DNA from: Agreia pratensis
GTDB lineage: Bacteria > Actinomycetota > Actinomycetes > Actinomycetales > Microbacteriaceae
Assembly: GCF_900177685.1 (NCBI RefSeq)
Contig: NZ_FXAY01000004.1
Location: 62,001 to 126,000 of the forward strand
Reading direction: 5' to 3'
DNA: 64,000 bases
Below are positions 29,002 to 37,988 of this stretch, one piece after another (position 1 is the stretch's first letter; every line of letters begins with the position of its first letter). The position numbers were made by a program, and so were the translations under genes. The notes below the pieces were generated by a model. That model was given only the letters and a program-made list of their open reading frames with translations, made no database searches and had not been told where the DNA came from.

Positions 29002-30474
29002 CTACTGCACGGCCGCCGTGAGGCGGGCGACCGTATCGAGAGCCTGCGCCACGGCCGGGCGGGAGATCCACTGCTCGAGCGTGATCTCGCGAGACTTCTC
29101 GCGGTAGCCGTCTTCGATATCGCGCAGCTGCTCGACGAACGAGGCACTGCGCACCATCAGAGAGACCTCGAAGTTGAGACTGAACGAGCGCATGTCCATA
29201 TTGCTCGAGCCCACGACGGCAACGTCGTTGTCGACAGTGAAGTGCTTCGAGTGCAGCACGGTCGGCTCCTGATACAGGAAGATGCGCACGCCTGAGCGCA
29301 GAAGAGTCTCGTAGTAGGAACGCTGAGCGTGGTACACCACGTACTGATCCGCCACGGCGCAGGCGAAGAGCTGCACGTCGACGCCCCGTTCGGCGGCGGT
29401 GGTGATGGCGTAGAGCATCGAATCGTCGGGCACGAAATAGGGGCTCGCGATGATCAGGCGCTCCTGTGCGCCATAGACGAGGGCATTGAAGAGACGCAGG
29501 TTGTTCTCTCCGTCGAATCCCGGACCACTCGGGACCACCTGGCACTCGATGCTGTCGGGTGAGACCGATGGCAGTGCGCGTGAATCGTCGGTCTCGACGA
29601 TGTCGCCCGTCTCGCTGTACCAGTCGGTCACGAACAGCGCGTCCAGACCCAGTGCGGCCGGGCCTTCGAGTCGCACCATCAGGTCTTTCCACTTGAGGCC
29701 ACGCCGGATGTTGCCGCGCTTGTTGTAGCTGGCGTCGATCATGTTCTGCGATCCCGTGAACGCGATGTGGCCGTCGACGACCACGATCTTGCGGTGATTC
29801 CGCAGATCCGGTCGACGCCAGTTTCCCTGCCAGGGGCGGAACGGCAGCATCTCCTCGAACGGGATGCCGCTCTCGCGAAGCCACGCGCGCGTCGAGCGTC
29901 CGCGCGGATTGCGCATGGTGGCCCAGTGGTCGTAGAGCACTCGCACGGTGACACCGCGCTCGTGCGCCGATTTCAAGGCATCGAAGAAGGCGCTGGTCGT
30001 GTCGTCGCGCCCGAGAATATAGAACTCGACGTGCACGTACTGGGTGGCGGATGCGACGGCGTCGGTCATCGCCCGGATCGACGCCTCGTAGTCGGGCAGC
30101 AGGGTGGCCGTGTTGCCTGCGATGAGGGGCATCGCGCCCAGTGTGCGGTTGAGGTGCACCAGCGATCCGAACCAGGCGGGCTCGGTGATCGTTGTCTCGG
30201 CGCTATCGAACGGGCCGGCTGCGTCGAGGATGAACGCGTTGACCTCACGCTGTTTGTCTCGTCGATCTTTCGGTAGGCGTGAGCTGCCGAGCAGCACGTA
30301 GAGGAGGCTGCCGGGGATGGGGGAGATGAAGATCGCCAGGAGCCAGGCCATGGCCGAACTCGGTCGTCGATTGCGAGGAACCGTGACGACGGCGCCGATG
30401 CGGATCAGGATGTCGACCACCAGGATGATGGTCGGAAACACCTTGAGGATCGAGCGCCAGGTCGTTCTGGCCAT
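29002..30474 (-). CDS. cls: cardiolipin synthase (phospholipase D family)
   Basis: This 490-residue membrane enzyme has two N-terminal helices (about 10-65) and two HKD motifs: NHRKIVVVDG in the first half and LHSKHFTVDND in the second, each followed by GSQN or GSSNMD. These form the PLD active site that joins two phosphatidylglycerols, or CDP-DAG and PG. The length fits bacterial Cls. Its ATG overlaps the stop of the upstream GntR regulator by one base (TGATG), so the two are translationally coupled. It is convergent with hutH. Confidence 0.92.
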   Translation of the reverse strand: MARTTWRSILKVFPTIILVVDILIRIGAVVTVPRNRRPSSAMAWLLAIFISPIPGSLLYVLLGSSRLPKDRRDKQREVNAFILDAAGPFDSAETTITEPAWFGSLVHLNRTLGAMPLIAGNTATLLPDYEASIRAMTDAVASATQYVHVEFYILGRDDTTSAFFDALKSAHERGVTVRVLYDHWATMRNPRGRSTRAWLRESGIPFEEMLPFRPWQGNWRRPDLRNHRKIVVVDGHIAFTGSQNMIDASYNKRGNIRRGLKWKDLMVRLEGPAALGLDALFVTDWYSETGDIVETDDSRALPSVSPDSIECQVVPSGPGFDGENNLRLFNALVYGAQERLIIASPYFVPDDSMLYAITTAAERGVDVQLFACAVADQYVVYHAQRSYYETLLRSGVRIFLYQEPTVLHSKHFTVDNDVAVVGSSNMDMRSFSLNFEVSLMVRSASFVEQLRDIEDGYREKSREITLEQWISRPAVAQALDTVARLTAAVQ

Positions 30475-31217
30475 CAGGCGGCCGGCAGGGTACGGAGCAG
30501 ACGCTCGGTCGCGGTGACCATGTGTGTGCGCATCGCCGCGGCGGCGGCCTCGGGATCGCGCGAGAGCAGGGCCTTGTGCACGGCGGCGTGCTCGTCGTAG
30601 GCCTGCTCGGCGTCACCCGAATCGTGCAGCCCGCGCTCGACCCAGATGCGCAGCAGTGATCGTATGCTCTGCAGCAGAGTCACCAGCACCGAGTTGTCGA
30701 CACCTCGTGCGATCTCGAGGTGGAACTTGAGATCGGCCTCGATGAAGCGGGTGTTGTTGTCTCCCGCCTCTTTCATGGCGGCGAGGTGCTGGCCCAGGCG
30801 TTTCAATGCATCATCGGGCATGCGTTGCGCGGCGAGCTGCGTGGCGAAGACCTCGAGAGCTCCCCGCACCTCGATCAGCTCACGGGTGCGGGGCTCTCCG
30901 AGCATGAGTCCCCAGCTGAGCGTCTCGGGAAGCAGCTCCGAGGCCGAGCCACGAAGATAGGTGCCGCTGCCGGGGCGCACGTCGACGATGCCCAGGATTT
31001 CGAGGGCGGCCAATGCCTCGCGCACGGCAGATCTGCCAATTCCCAGTGCGGTTGCCAGCTGTCGCTCGGGCGGGAGCCGGGCACCGGGCGCGATGTCGCC
31101 GCCCATGAACAGATCGAGCAGGCGCTTGGCCACCGCCGAGACGGCTGTGCCGCTGGCGACAGAACTCAACGACGCGCTGATCTCATCTGTTGCGGGTCGA
31201 TCGGGAAATGCGGGCAC
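30474..31217 (-). CDS. GntR-family regulator, FadR/FCD subfamily
   Basis: This 247-residue protein has an N-terminal winged helix (GARLPPERQLATALGIGRSAVREALAALE in part; key residues PPERQLA and SAVREAL) and a C-terminal all-helical FCD domain with a metal-site pattern (D-x3-H in ADLKFHLEIA and later His in DEHAAVHKAL). FCD regulators usually sense small carboxylates or fatty-acid derivatives. The start is a GTG. The direct overlap with cls is unusual and suggests a link to lipid metabolism, but the six-gene sugar-acid operon 4 kb away, which lacks its own regulator, is also a possible target. Confidence 0.9.
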   Translation of the reverse strand: MPAFPDRPATDEISASLSSVASGTAVSAVAKRLLDLFMGGDIAPGARLPPERQLATALGIGRSAVREALAALEILGIVDVRPGSGTYLRGSASELLPETLSWGLMLGEPRTRELIEVRGALEVFATQLAAQRMPDDALKRLGQHLAAMKEAGDNNTRFIEADLKFHLEIARGVDNSVLVTLLQSIRSLLRIWVERGLHDSGDAEQAYDEHAAVHKALLSRDPEAAAAAMRTHMVTATERLLRTLPAA

Positions 31218-31271
31218 AGGCCCAGATTAGCAATGTGTCGGCGCGGGGTTTGGGTGGGGGAACCTCGCCGA

Positions 31272-31327
31272 CACGACAAAGCCCCGCCGCCCGACCCTGA
31301 TGGGCGAGGTGACGGGGCGCTGTCGTG
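31272..31327 (-). terminator. nested hairpin, likely terminator of the MMPL gene
   Basis: Read on the minus strand right after the MMPL stop, an outer stem CACGACA/TGTCGTG encloses GCCCCG/CGGGGC and a smaller GCCC/GGGC stem. A short T run follows the inner stem. It separates the MMPL unit from the GntR-cls unit. The weak U-tract makes efficiency uncertain. Confidence 0.6.
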
Positions 31328-31332
31328 CGTTA

Positions 31333-33867
31333 CTAGGCGGTGGGCGCCTCGGCATGCTTCGGGCCAGCGGCTCCATGGGCTTCGGCCGGCTGCTTGCGCT
31401 GCAGAGACGCGCCCTCGACGTCGACATCGGGCAGGATACGGTCGAGCCACTTCGGCAGCCACCAGGCCGACTTGCCGAGCAGATGCATCACAGCCGGGAT
31501 GATCAGGAGCCGCACGATGAAGGCGTCGACCAGCACACCGAGGGCGAGGCCGAGGCCGATCGACTGGATCATGACCGAGTTGGAGAAGACGAAGCCTCCG
31601 AACACGCTGATCATGATGAGCGCGGCGGCAATCACGACCGTGCGCCCGGCGTGAACGCCACGCTGAACCGCCAGTCTGGCCGGTGTGCCGTGCGCATACG
31701 ACTCGCGCATGCCGCTCACCAGGAACAGCTGATAGTCCATCGCGAGCCCGAACAACACCCCGACCACGAGGATCGGAAGGAAGCTGAGGATCGGCCCCGG
31801 ATCGTGCACCCCGAAGACGGGTCCCAGCCACCCCCACTGGAAGACGGCGGTGATGCCGCCGAACGCCGCGAACAGAGACAGCACGAATCCTGCCGTCGCC
31901 GTGATCGGCACGAGAATCGATCTGAACACGAGAATCAGGATGATAAGCGAGAGTCCCACAACGACCGTCAGGTAGAGCGGAAGGGCATCGGCGAGCTTCT
32001 CGCTCACGTCGATGTTGCCCGAGGCGTTGCCGGCGACGCCGAGCTCTGCCACGCCGTCGATGGTGAGACCGCGAAGGTCTCGCACCAGCTGCTCGGTGGA
32101 CTCGCTGGTGGGCCCCTCTTTCGGAATCACCTGGAACGCCAGCAGCAGGTCGTCGTCGCTGGCACCGATCGGCGCCACGGCGACGACGTCGTTCTCTGCC
32201 TTCAGCAGGGTGCCGATGCGCACCTGCTCGCTCACGAGGTCGTCGTCTGTGATCGCCTTGTCGAGATCGGCCACGACGATCAGCGGTCCGTTGACGCCGG
32301 CGCCGAACTTGTCGTCGATCAGTTTGTAGGCCTTGTACGCGCTGGAGTCGACCGGTTCGGAGGAGCCGGCGGGCAGGCCGAGACGCATCGAGAGCGCGGG
32401 CAGTGCCACAACGAGCAGCACGGCGATTCCGGCCACGACGGTGATCGCGGCACGCAGGGTGTTCATCGGCTTGTTCGGAACCCGAGCCTGGTGATCGCTG
32501 TGGCCGACCTTGGCGCGGGCCTTCTTGTTGAGGATGCGCATGCCGGCCAGCCGCAGGAAGGCGGGAGTCAGGGTGATCGCGATCAGGATGGCGACGAAGA
32601 CGCAGACCGCGCCGACGGTGCCCATGAGTCCCAGGAAGGGGATTCCTGTGAGATTGAGAGCGAGCAAAGCGATCAGCACGGTCGAGCCCGCGAAGACCAC
32701 GGCGTTGCCGGAGGTTCCATTGGCCAGGCCGATGGATTCCTGCACTTCGAGGCCCGAGCGCAATTGGGTTCGGTGCCGGTTGAGGATGAACAGCGAGTAG
32801 TCGATTCCGACCGCCAGACCCAGCATCACGCCCAGCACGGGCGTGATCGAGAGCATGGTGACGGTGCCCGACAGTGCGAGCGATACAAGCACGCCCACGC
32901 CCACGCCGATGATCGCGTTGATCAGCGGCAGGCTCGCGCCGATCAGCGTGCCCAGCATCACGAACAGCACGATGCCGGCGAAGATGACACCGGCGATCTC
33001 GCCCGGGCCGAGAACCTCGGGGATGGTGGCCGCGATGTCGTTGGACACCTCGACGGAGACGCCGTCGATCTTGGCGTCGTTCATCGTGTCGACTACGGCC
33101 TCTTTTGCCTCGGACGGAACGAGGTTGAGCGACTTGTCGAACTGCACGGTGCCGACCGCGGTGGTGCCGTCTGATGAGACCTGCCGAATATTGGCCGACA
33201 GATCGAGAAGCTGCGAGCCGTCTTCGAGCGTCTTGCTCTGCTTCTCGAGATCGGCCCGGTTCGAGTCGAGCGTCGCCTGCTGCGATGCGATCTGGGCGTT
33301 GCCGGCATCGATCTGAGCCTGCTGCGCGTCGAGCTGCGCCTTAGCGGCGTCGAGCTGGCCGGCCGCCTCGGCCTGAGCACGTGCGGCGTCGAGCTGCTGC
33401 TGCCCTGTCGCCGCCTGTGCCTTGGCGGCGTCGAGCTGCTGCTGGCCCGTGTCGAGCTGCGCCGTGCCGGCGGTGATCTTCTGACGCCCATCGACGACCT
33501 GCTGAGCGGAGCCGTCGATCTTCGCCTGTGTGTCGAAGGGGTTCGTCGTCGCCTTGACGTCTTTGAGCTTGGTCGCGTCGCTCAGAAGCGTGCCGATCGC
33601 CGTCTTCTGCGCATCGGTGAACGCCGAGTCGTCGGTCGTCGTGAAGACGACCGTTCCCCGCCCACCGCTGGCGGCGGGGAACTTCTCCGAGAGTTCGTCG
33701 CTCACCTTCTGTGTCGCGGTTCCCGGGATGCTCACGGCCGAGGTGAGCGTGCCCCCGAATATCGCGAAGGCAGCGCCGGCCAGGCCGAGGATCACCACCC
33801 ACGCAACGATGACGAGCCACGCTCGTCGTGCGGAGAACCGACCGAGTCGGTAGAGAAGGGATGCCAT
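31333..33867 (-). CDS. MMPL/RND-family membrane transporter with coiled-coil insert
   Basis: This 844-residue protein has about twelve membrane helices in two repeats. The conserved cores are VLGVMLGLAVGIDYSLFI in the first half and VVGVLFGLAMDYQLF in the second, with the Asp-Tyr pairs that carry proton flow in MMPL exporters. The first extracytoplasmic loop contains a repetitive Gln/Ala/Leu/Asp-rich segment at about residues 123-218 that should form a long coiled coil. It probably exports lipids or toxic compounds. The ATG at 33867 is chosen since homology begins at MASLLYRLGRF. A TetR gene lies 91 bases upstream on the same strand. Confidence 0.9.
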   Translation of the reverse strand: MASLLYRLGRFSARRAWLVIVAWVVILGLAGAAFAIFGGTLTSAVSIPGTATQKVSDELSEKFPAASGGRGTVVFTTTDDSAFTDAQKTAIGTLLSDATKLKDVKATTNPFDTQAKIDGSAQQVVDGRQKITAGTAQLDTGQQQLDAAKAQAATGQQQLDAARAQAEAAGQLDAAKAQLDAQQAQIDAGNAQIASQQATLDSNRADLEKQSKTLEDGSQLLDLSANIRQVSSDGTTAVGTVQFDKSLNLVPSEAKEAVVDTMNDAKIDGVSVEVSNDIAATIPEVLGPGEIAGVIFAGIVLFVMLGTLIGASLPLINAIIGVGVGVLVSLALSGTVTMLSITPVLGVMLGLAVGIDYSLFILNRHRTQLRSGLEVQESIGLANGTSGNAVVFAGSTVLIALLALNLTGIPFLGLMGTVGAVCVFVAILIAITLTPAFLRLAGMRILNKKARAKVGHSDHQARVPNKPMNTLRAAITVVAGIAVLLVVALPALSMRLGLPAGSSEPVDSSAYKAYKLIDDKFGAGVNGPLIVVADLDKAITDDDLVSEQVRIGTLLKAENDVVAVAPIGASDDDLLLAFQVIPKEGPTSESTEQLVRDLRGLTIDGVAELGVAGNASGNIDVSEKLADALPLYLTVVVGLSLIILILVFRSILVPITATAGFVLSLFAAFGGITAVFQWGWLGPVFGVHDPGPILSFLPILVVGVLFGLAMDYQLFLVSGMRESYAHGTPARLAVQRGVHAGRTVVIAAALIMISVFGGFVFSNSVMIQSIGLGLALGVLVDAFIVRLLIIPAVMHLLGKSAWWLPKWLDRILPDVDVEGASLQRKQPAEAHGAAGPKHAEAPTA

Positions 33868-33958
33868 GTTTCTCAGCTTCTTTCTGAAATGAGCGGGTGA
33901 CGGGGGCGGGGTCTCACGTCGCATCGTTGGGAAGAGAGAGGGGATCGGGTGACGGAAC

Positions 33959-34591
33959 TCAGCTCGGCGTGGAGAAGCCGTCGCCCACGATTCGAATCAA
34001 GCGGTCGAGCAGACTGTCCCAGAGGCGTCGGGAACTCTCATCGAGAGTTCCCCCTGACTGGACCATCCAGTGTCGAGCGACCACGGCGATGCCATTCATC
34101 AGTGTGCTCACCAGGATCGCGACCTCGAACTCGTCGACTCCACTGCGCCGAGTGAGTTCGTCTGTGAGATCTTCGGATGACCGCATGAACACGCTGTCTG
34201 CGTTCTGCTTGCGCGCGTCGTCGCCGTCGAGAAGTCCGAAGAAATACAAGACGAGGCTGGGCAGATCCATAGCCCGGATCGCCGCGGTGATTTCGTCGAA
34301 GAGATGCACGCGGCTGCCGTGGCTCGATGGCGTGACGCCGGCGACGGCCAGAAATTCATCGACTGCACGGTTGAGCGTGCGCGTGCAGGTGGTCATGATC
34401 ACGTCGTCGAGCGACGAGAAGTGGTTGAAGACGGTGCGCCGGGCTATGTCGGCGCGATCGGCGAGTTCGTCGACACTGAATCGAGCCCTGCCTCTGTCGA
34501 GGATCAGCGCGTCTGCCGCGTCGAGAATCGCCTCACGGTGTCGCGCCTTCAACTCGGCGCGGCGATCCATCGCGGTCGGTTCGGTACTCAC
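33959..34591 (-). CDS. TetR-family regulator, probable MMPL repressor
   Basis: This 210-residue regulator has REAILDAADALILDRG and the helix-turn-helix VDELADRADIARRTVFNHF. It lies directly upstream of the MMPL gene on the same strand, an arrangement typical of a repressor co-transcribed with its exporter. A GTG at 34591 is given; an ATG at 34570 is possible, and neither has a clear ribosome site. Palindromic sites lie five bases upstream of the GTG. The effector is unknown. Confidence 0.88.
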   Translation of the reverse strand: MSTEPTAMDRRAELKARHREAILDAADALILDRGRARFSVDELADRADIARRTVFNHFSSLDDVIMTTCTRTLNRAVDEFLAVAGVTPSSHGSRVHLFDEITAAIRAMDLPSLVLYFFGLLDGDDARKQNADSVFMRSSEDLTDELTRRSGVDEFEVAILVSTLMNGIAVVARHWMVQSGGTLDESSRRLWDSLLDRLIRIVGDGFSTPS

Positions 34592-34595
34592 GGTC

Positions 34596-34628
34596 GTTAC
34601 ACTACGTGCAACGACGCACTCAGTGCAA
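34596..34628. promoter_or_regulatory. TetR operator pair upstream of the tetR-MMPL unit
   Basis: GTTACACTACGTGCAAC (34596-34612) is an imperfect palindrome with arms GTTACAC and GTGCAAC. A related one ending in the same GTGCAAC half-site follows at 34613-34628 (GCACTCAGTGC core). The two sites are about 16 bases apart and abut the tetR start, fitting autoregulation. Confidence 0.55.
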
Positions 34629-34709
34629 CGGGATGCGTATGGTTGCGTCGAACTCTCAGCAAGCTCCCGTGACGGGGCGCGCTTGCATGGAGCATTGATC
34701 AGGCGATAT

Positions 34710-34734
34710 GGTTGCCAAATTGGTCAACCGGTTG
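34710..34734. promoter_or_regulatory. candidate operator upstream of the six-gene operon
   Basis: An imperfect inverted repeat with arms GGTTGCC and GGTCAACC (34710-34729; 16 of 20 positions symmetric) overlaps a perfect palindrome CAACCGGTTG (34725-34734). It lies 64 bases before the MFS start. No regulator gene is in the operon, so the binding protein is encoded elsewhere. Confidence 0.5.
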
Positions 34735-34797
34735 TTAGCAGGAGTGTTCTGCTGAGAAAGCGGCCTAGCCGAAATTGACATGACAAAGGAGTTATCA

Positions 34798-36198
34798 ATG
34801 ACAACGGCCAGCGCCGAGACGCCCGTCTCCGCAATCGAGAAGTCGACGATCAAGAAGGTCGCATGGCGACTCGTTCCCTTCGTCGCTTTTATGTTCTTCA
34901 TCAATTACCTCGACCGATCCGCCATCGGATTCGCTGCGCCGAACGGCATGAACGACGACCTCGCACTCACGGTGACCCAGGTCGGCTTCGCCTCGGGAGT
35001 CTTCTTCATCGGCTACATCCTGCTCGAGGTGCCCTCCAACCTCGCGCTCGCCCGCTTCGGAGCGCGCCGCTGGCTGTCTCGCATCATGGTCACCTGGGGA
35101 ATCGTCGCGGTTCTCTTCACCTGGGTCGGCAACTTCGAGCAACTGGCCATCCTGCGCTTCGTTCTGGGTGTGGCCGAGGCCGGATTCTTCCCCGGAGCCA
35201 TCCTGTTCCTCAGCCTGTGGGTGCCCGCACGGCACCGCGGCAAGATCCTCGCACTCTTCTATTTAGCTCAGCCCCTCACCACGGTGATCGGTGCACCCCT
35301 GGCCGGCCTGCTCATCGGCGCGCACGGGCTCTTCGGGCTCGAGGGGTGGCGAGTGATGTTCCTCGGTGTCGGATTCCCCGCGATCATCGTCGGTGTCATC
35401 GCCTGGTTCTACCTGAAAGACAAGCCCAGCGACGCGAAGTGGCTCACAAAAGAAGAGCAGGTCTGGCTCACCGAAGAGCTCGCCGCTGAGAAGACCAAGA
35501 CCGAGTCTCTCAATGCGATCACCGGTGGCAAGCAGCGCGGCGGCTTCATGCAGGCCTTCACGAGCGGACGCGTCTGGGTGCTCGCCTTCATCTACTTCGG
35601 ATTCATCTACGGCCTCTACACGCTGGCCTTCTTCCTGCCGACGATCATCAACGGATTCCAGGAGCTCTACGGCACCGAGTACAACGTCTTCGAGAAGGGC
35701 CTCATCACGGCGGTTCCCTACATTCCCGCGGCGATCGCCCTGTGGCTGTGGACAAGAGACGTCTCGAAGCGCGGACTCAAGACGTGGCACATCGCGGGCC
35801 CGGCAGTCGTGGGCGCCCTCACCATTCCTCTGGCCCTGTTCGCCGGATCTCCTGTTGCGACGATCGCGGTGATCGCGATCACGGCCATGGCCATCTTCGC
35901 TGTGCTCCCCAACTTCTGGACGCTGCCCACCCAGTTCCTCACCGGCGTCGCGGCGGCGGCGGGTGTCGCGCTGATAAACACCGTCGGTAACCTCGCCGGA
36001 TTCGGCGCGCCGTACATCACGGGTGCCGTGGCCGACATGACAAAGGACTCCGCGGGAGAACCGCAGTACTTCCTTCCGATGGCGATCGTGGGCTTCTTCC
36101 TGCTGCTCTCCGCGGTGCTGATGGTCGTGCTCTCGCATCGGGGCAAGAAGGACGGTTCCTTCAACCCCGATGCGAAAGCGCCGGCGATCGTCCACTGA
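34798..36198 (+). CDS. MFS permease, anion:cation symporter (ACS) type; likely sugar-acid importer
   Basis: This 466-residue protein has twelve helices. It shows the ACS-family pattern: RLVPFVAFMFFINYLDRSAIGFA in helix 1, EVPSNLALARFGARRWLSRIM after helix 2 and LRFVLGVAEAGFFPGAI in helix 4. ACS members carry organic anions such as glucarate, tartrate and other sugar acids with protons. AAGGAG six bases before the ATG sets the start. As first gene of a six-gene operon it most likely imports the starting substrate, here proposed to be D-apionate or a related branched sugar acid. Confidence 0.9.
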   Translation: MTTASAETPVSAIEKSTIKKVAWRLVPFVAFMFFINYLDRSAIGFAAPNGMNDDLALTVTQVGFASGVFFIGYILLEVPSNLALARFGARRWLSRIMVTWGIVAVLFTWVGNFEQLAILRFVLGVAEAGFFPGAILFLSLWVPARHRGKILALFYLAQPLTTVIGAPLAGLLIGAHGLFGLEGWRVMFLGVGFPAIIVGVIAWFYLKDKPSDAKWLTKEEQVWLTEELAAEKTKTESLNAITGGKQRGGFMQAFTSGRVWVLAFIYFGFIYGLYTLAFFLPTIINGFQELYGTEYNVFEKGLITAVPYIPAAIALWLWTRDVSKRGLKTWHIAGPAVVGALTIPLALFAGSPVATIAVIAITAMAIFAVLPNFWTLPTQFLTGVAAAAGVALINTVGNLAGFGAPYITGAVADMTKDSAGEPQYFLPMAIVGFFLLLSAVLMVVLSHRGKKDGSFNPDAKAPAIVH

Positions 36199-36235
36199 CC
36201 GTCGTGTCGATCCCGAAAACCTCAGGAGTTCTCAG

Positions 36236-37966
36236 ATGACCCGCCTCTTCAACGATCCGACAGAATTCGCCGACGAGATGATCGACGGTTTCGTTTCCGC
36301 CAATGCCCAGCAGGTTCGTCGTGTCGCCGGCGGTGTGGTGCGCAGCACTCGCACCCCTGACGGCACCGTCGCACTCGTCATCGGCGGCGGGTCTGGTCAC
36401 TACCCGGCTTTCGGCGGCATCGTCGGGCAGGGCCTCGCTCACGGCGCGGCCATGGGCAATCTGTTCGCGTCGCCGTCGGCTCAGCAGGTCGAGTCGGTGG
36501 CGACCGCCGCGAATCGCGGGGGAGGCGTGCTGCTCAGCTATGGCAACTATGCCGGTGATGTGCTGCACTTCACCCAGGCCGAGCAGAAACTGAACGCGGC
36601 GGGCATCCCGACGCGCACTGTTGTCGTCACCGACGACATCTCGTCTGCTCCTGTTGCAGAGAAGCACAAGAGACGCGGCATCGCCGGCGACTTCACCGTC
36701 TTCAAGGCGGCGGCTGCCGCCGCGGAAGAGGGCTACACGCTCGACGAGGTCGTGCGAGTCGCTGAGCTCGCGAACGAACGCACGCGCTCTGTCGGAGTCG
36801 CCTTCTCCGGGTGCACACTGCCCGGCGCCGACGAGCCCCTCTTCTCTGTTCCCGAGGGTCGTATGGCCGTCGGCATGGGAATCCATGGCGAACCGGGAAT
36901 CGACGAGACCGATGTGCCGACGGCCGACGAACTCGCGAGCCTTCTCGTCGACTCGCTCCTCGCCGAGCTGCCAGACGGCATCCACTCGCCCGAAGGGCAT
37001 CGCGTCGGCGTGATCCTCAACGGCTTGGGATCGGTGAAGTACGAGGAGCTGTTCGTGGTCTATCGCCACGTCGCCGCCCTGCTTCAGAACGCGGGCCTCG
37101 AGGTCGTCGACCCCGAGGTCGGCGAACTGGTCACGAGCTTCGACATGGCCGGAGTCTCGCTCACGCTCTTCTGGCTCGACGACGAACTCGAACGCTTCTG
37201 GCGGGCCCCGGCCGACACTCCGGCCTACCGCAAGGGATCCGTGGGCGCGGTGCAGCAGCTCGACCCGAGCGAGGTGCAGGAGGCCGAGGCGGTCGTGATT
37301 CCCGAGGCCGATGAGGCGTCGCAGCACGCCGCTGCTGTCGTTCTTCGAGCGATCGATGCGATCGCGACGGTCGTGGATGACAACGCCGACGAACTCGGCC
37401 GCATCGACGCGGTCGCCGGCGACGGTGATCACGGCATCGGGATGCAGCGGGGTGCGCGAGCGGCGCGCGTCGCTGCGTCAGAGGCGCTTGCGCTGGGCGC
37501 GGGCGCGAAGACTCTTCTCGAGATGTCTGCGAGCGCGTGGGCGAACAAGGCCGGCGGCACATCGGGCGCTCTCTGGGGTGTCGCGCTGTCGGCGGTGGGC
37601 GAGGCGCTCGGAGACGAGGATGCGCCTTCCGCAGCCGCGGTATCGGCGGGAATCACGGGAGCCGTCGACGGCATCATGTCGTTCGGCAAGGCCGAGGTCG
37701 GTGACAAGACGATGGTCGACGCACTCGTGCCCTTCCGCGACACTCTCGCCCGAGAGGTCGACGGGGGAGCCGCCCTGGCGGATGCTTGGAAGAGGGCGGC
37801 CGACGCAGCGACGCAGGCTGCGGCGGCGACGGCCGATCTGCTACCGCGCATGGGCCGAGCTCGCCCACACGCGGAGAAGAGTCTCGGCACGGTAGACGCA
37901 GGCGCCTACTCGTTCGGCCTCATCGTGCAAGCCATCGCCGCCACACTCGTCGGCAAGACCGTCTAG
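36236..37966 (+). CDS. DhaK-DhaL fused ATP-dependent kinase, likely L-erythrulose kinase
   Basis: This 576-residue kinase has an N-terminal DhaK domain with GGGSGH (50-55) and the substrate-binding His217 in MGIHGEPG. The DhaL domain carries the ATP/Mg motif GDGDHG (395-400) and AGGTSGALWG. Such two-domain enzymes phosphorylate dihydroxyacetone, or in tetritol pathways L-erythrulose (LerK type). Followed by RpiB-type and TPI-type isomerases, the tetrulose role is favoured. AGGAG lies eight bases before the ATG. There are 37 bases between it and the permease gene. Confidence 0.88.
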   Translation: MTRLFNDPTEFADEMIDGFVSANAQQVRRVAGGVVRSTRTPDGTVALVIGGGSGHYPAFGGIVGQGLAHGAAMGNLFASPSAQQVESVATAANRGGGVLLSYGNYAGDVLHFTQAEQKLNAAGIPTRTVVVTDDISSAPVAEKHKRRGIAGDFTVFKAAAAAAEEGYTLDEVVRVAELANERTRSVGVAFSGCTLPGADEPLFSVPEGRMAVGMGIHGEPGIDETDVPTADELASLLVDSLLAELPDGIHSPEGHRVGVILNGLGSVKYEELFVVYRHVAALLQNAGLEVVDPEVGELVTSFDMAGVSLTLFWLDDELERFWRAPADTPAYRKGSVGAVQQLDPSEVQEAEAVVIPEADEASQHAAAVVLRAIDAIATVVDDNADELGRIDAVAGDGDHGIGMQRGARAARVAASEALALGAGAKTLLEMSASAWANKAGGTSGALWGVALSAVGEALGDEDAPSAAAVSAGITGAVDGIMSFGKAEVGDKTMVDALVPFRDTLAREVDGGAALADAWKRAADAATQAAAATADLLPRMGRARPHAEKSLGTVDAGAYSFGLIVQAIAATLVGKTV

Positions 37967-37988
37967 CTGAACTCACTGAAGGAGAGAA

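Noticed and set aside
31300-33174. 624-codon plus-strand open frame
   Set aside because: Antisense to the MMPL gene, whose helices and motifs are clear; the translated product looks like random charged sequence.
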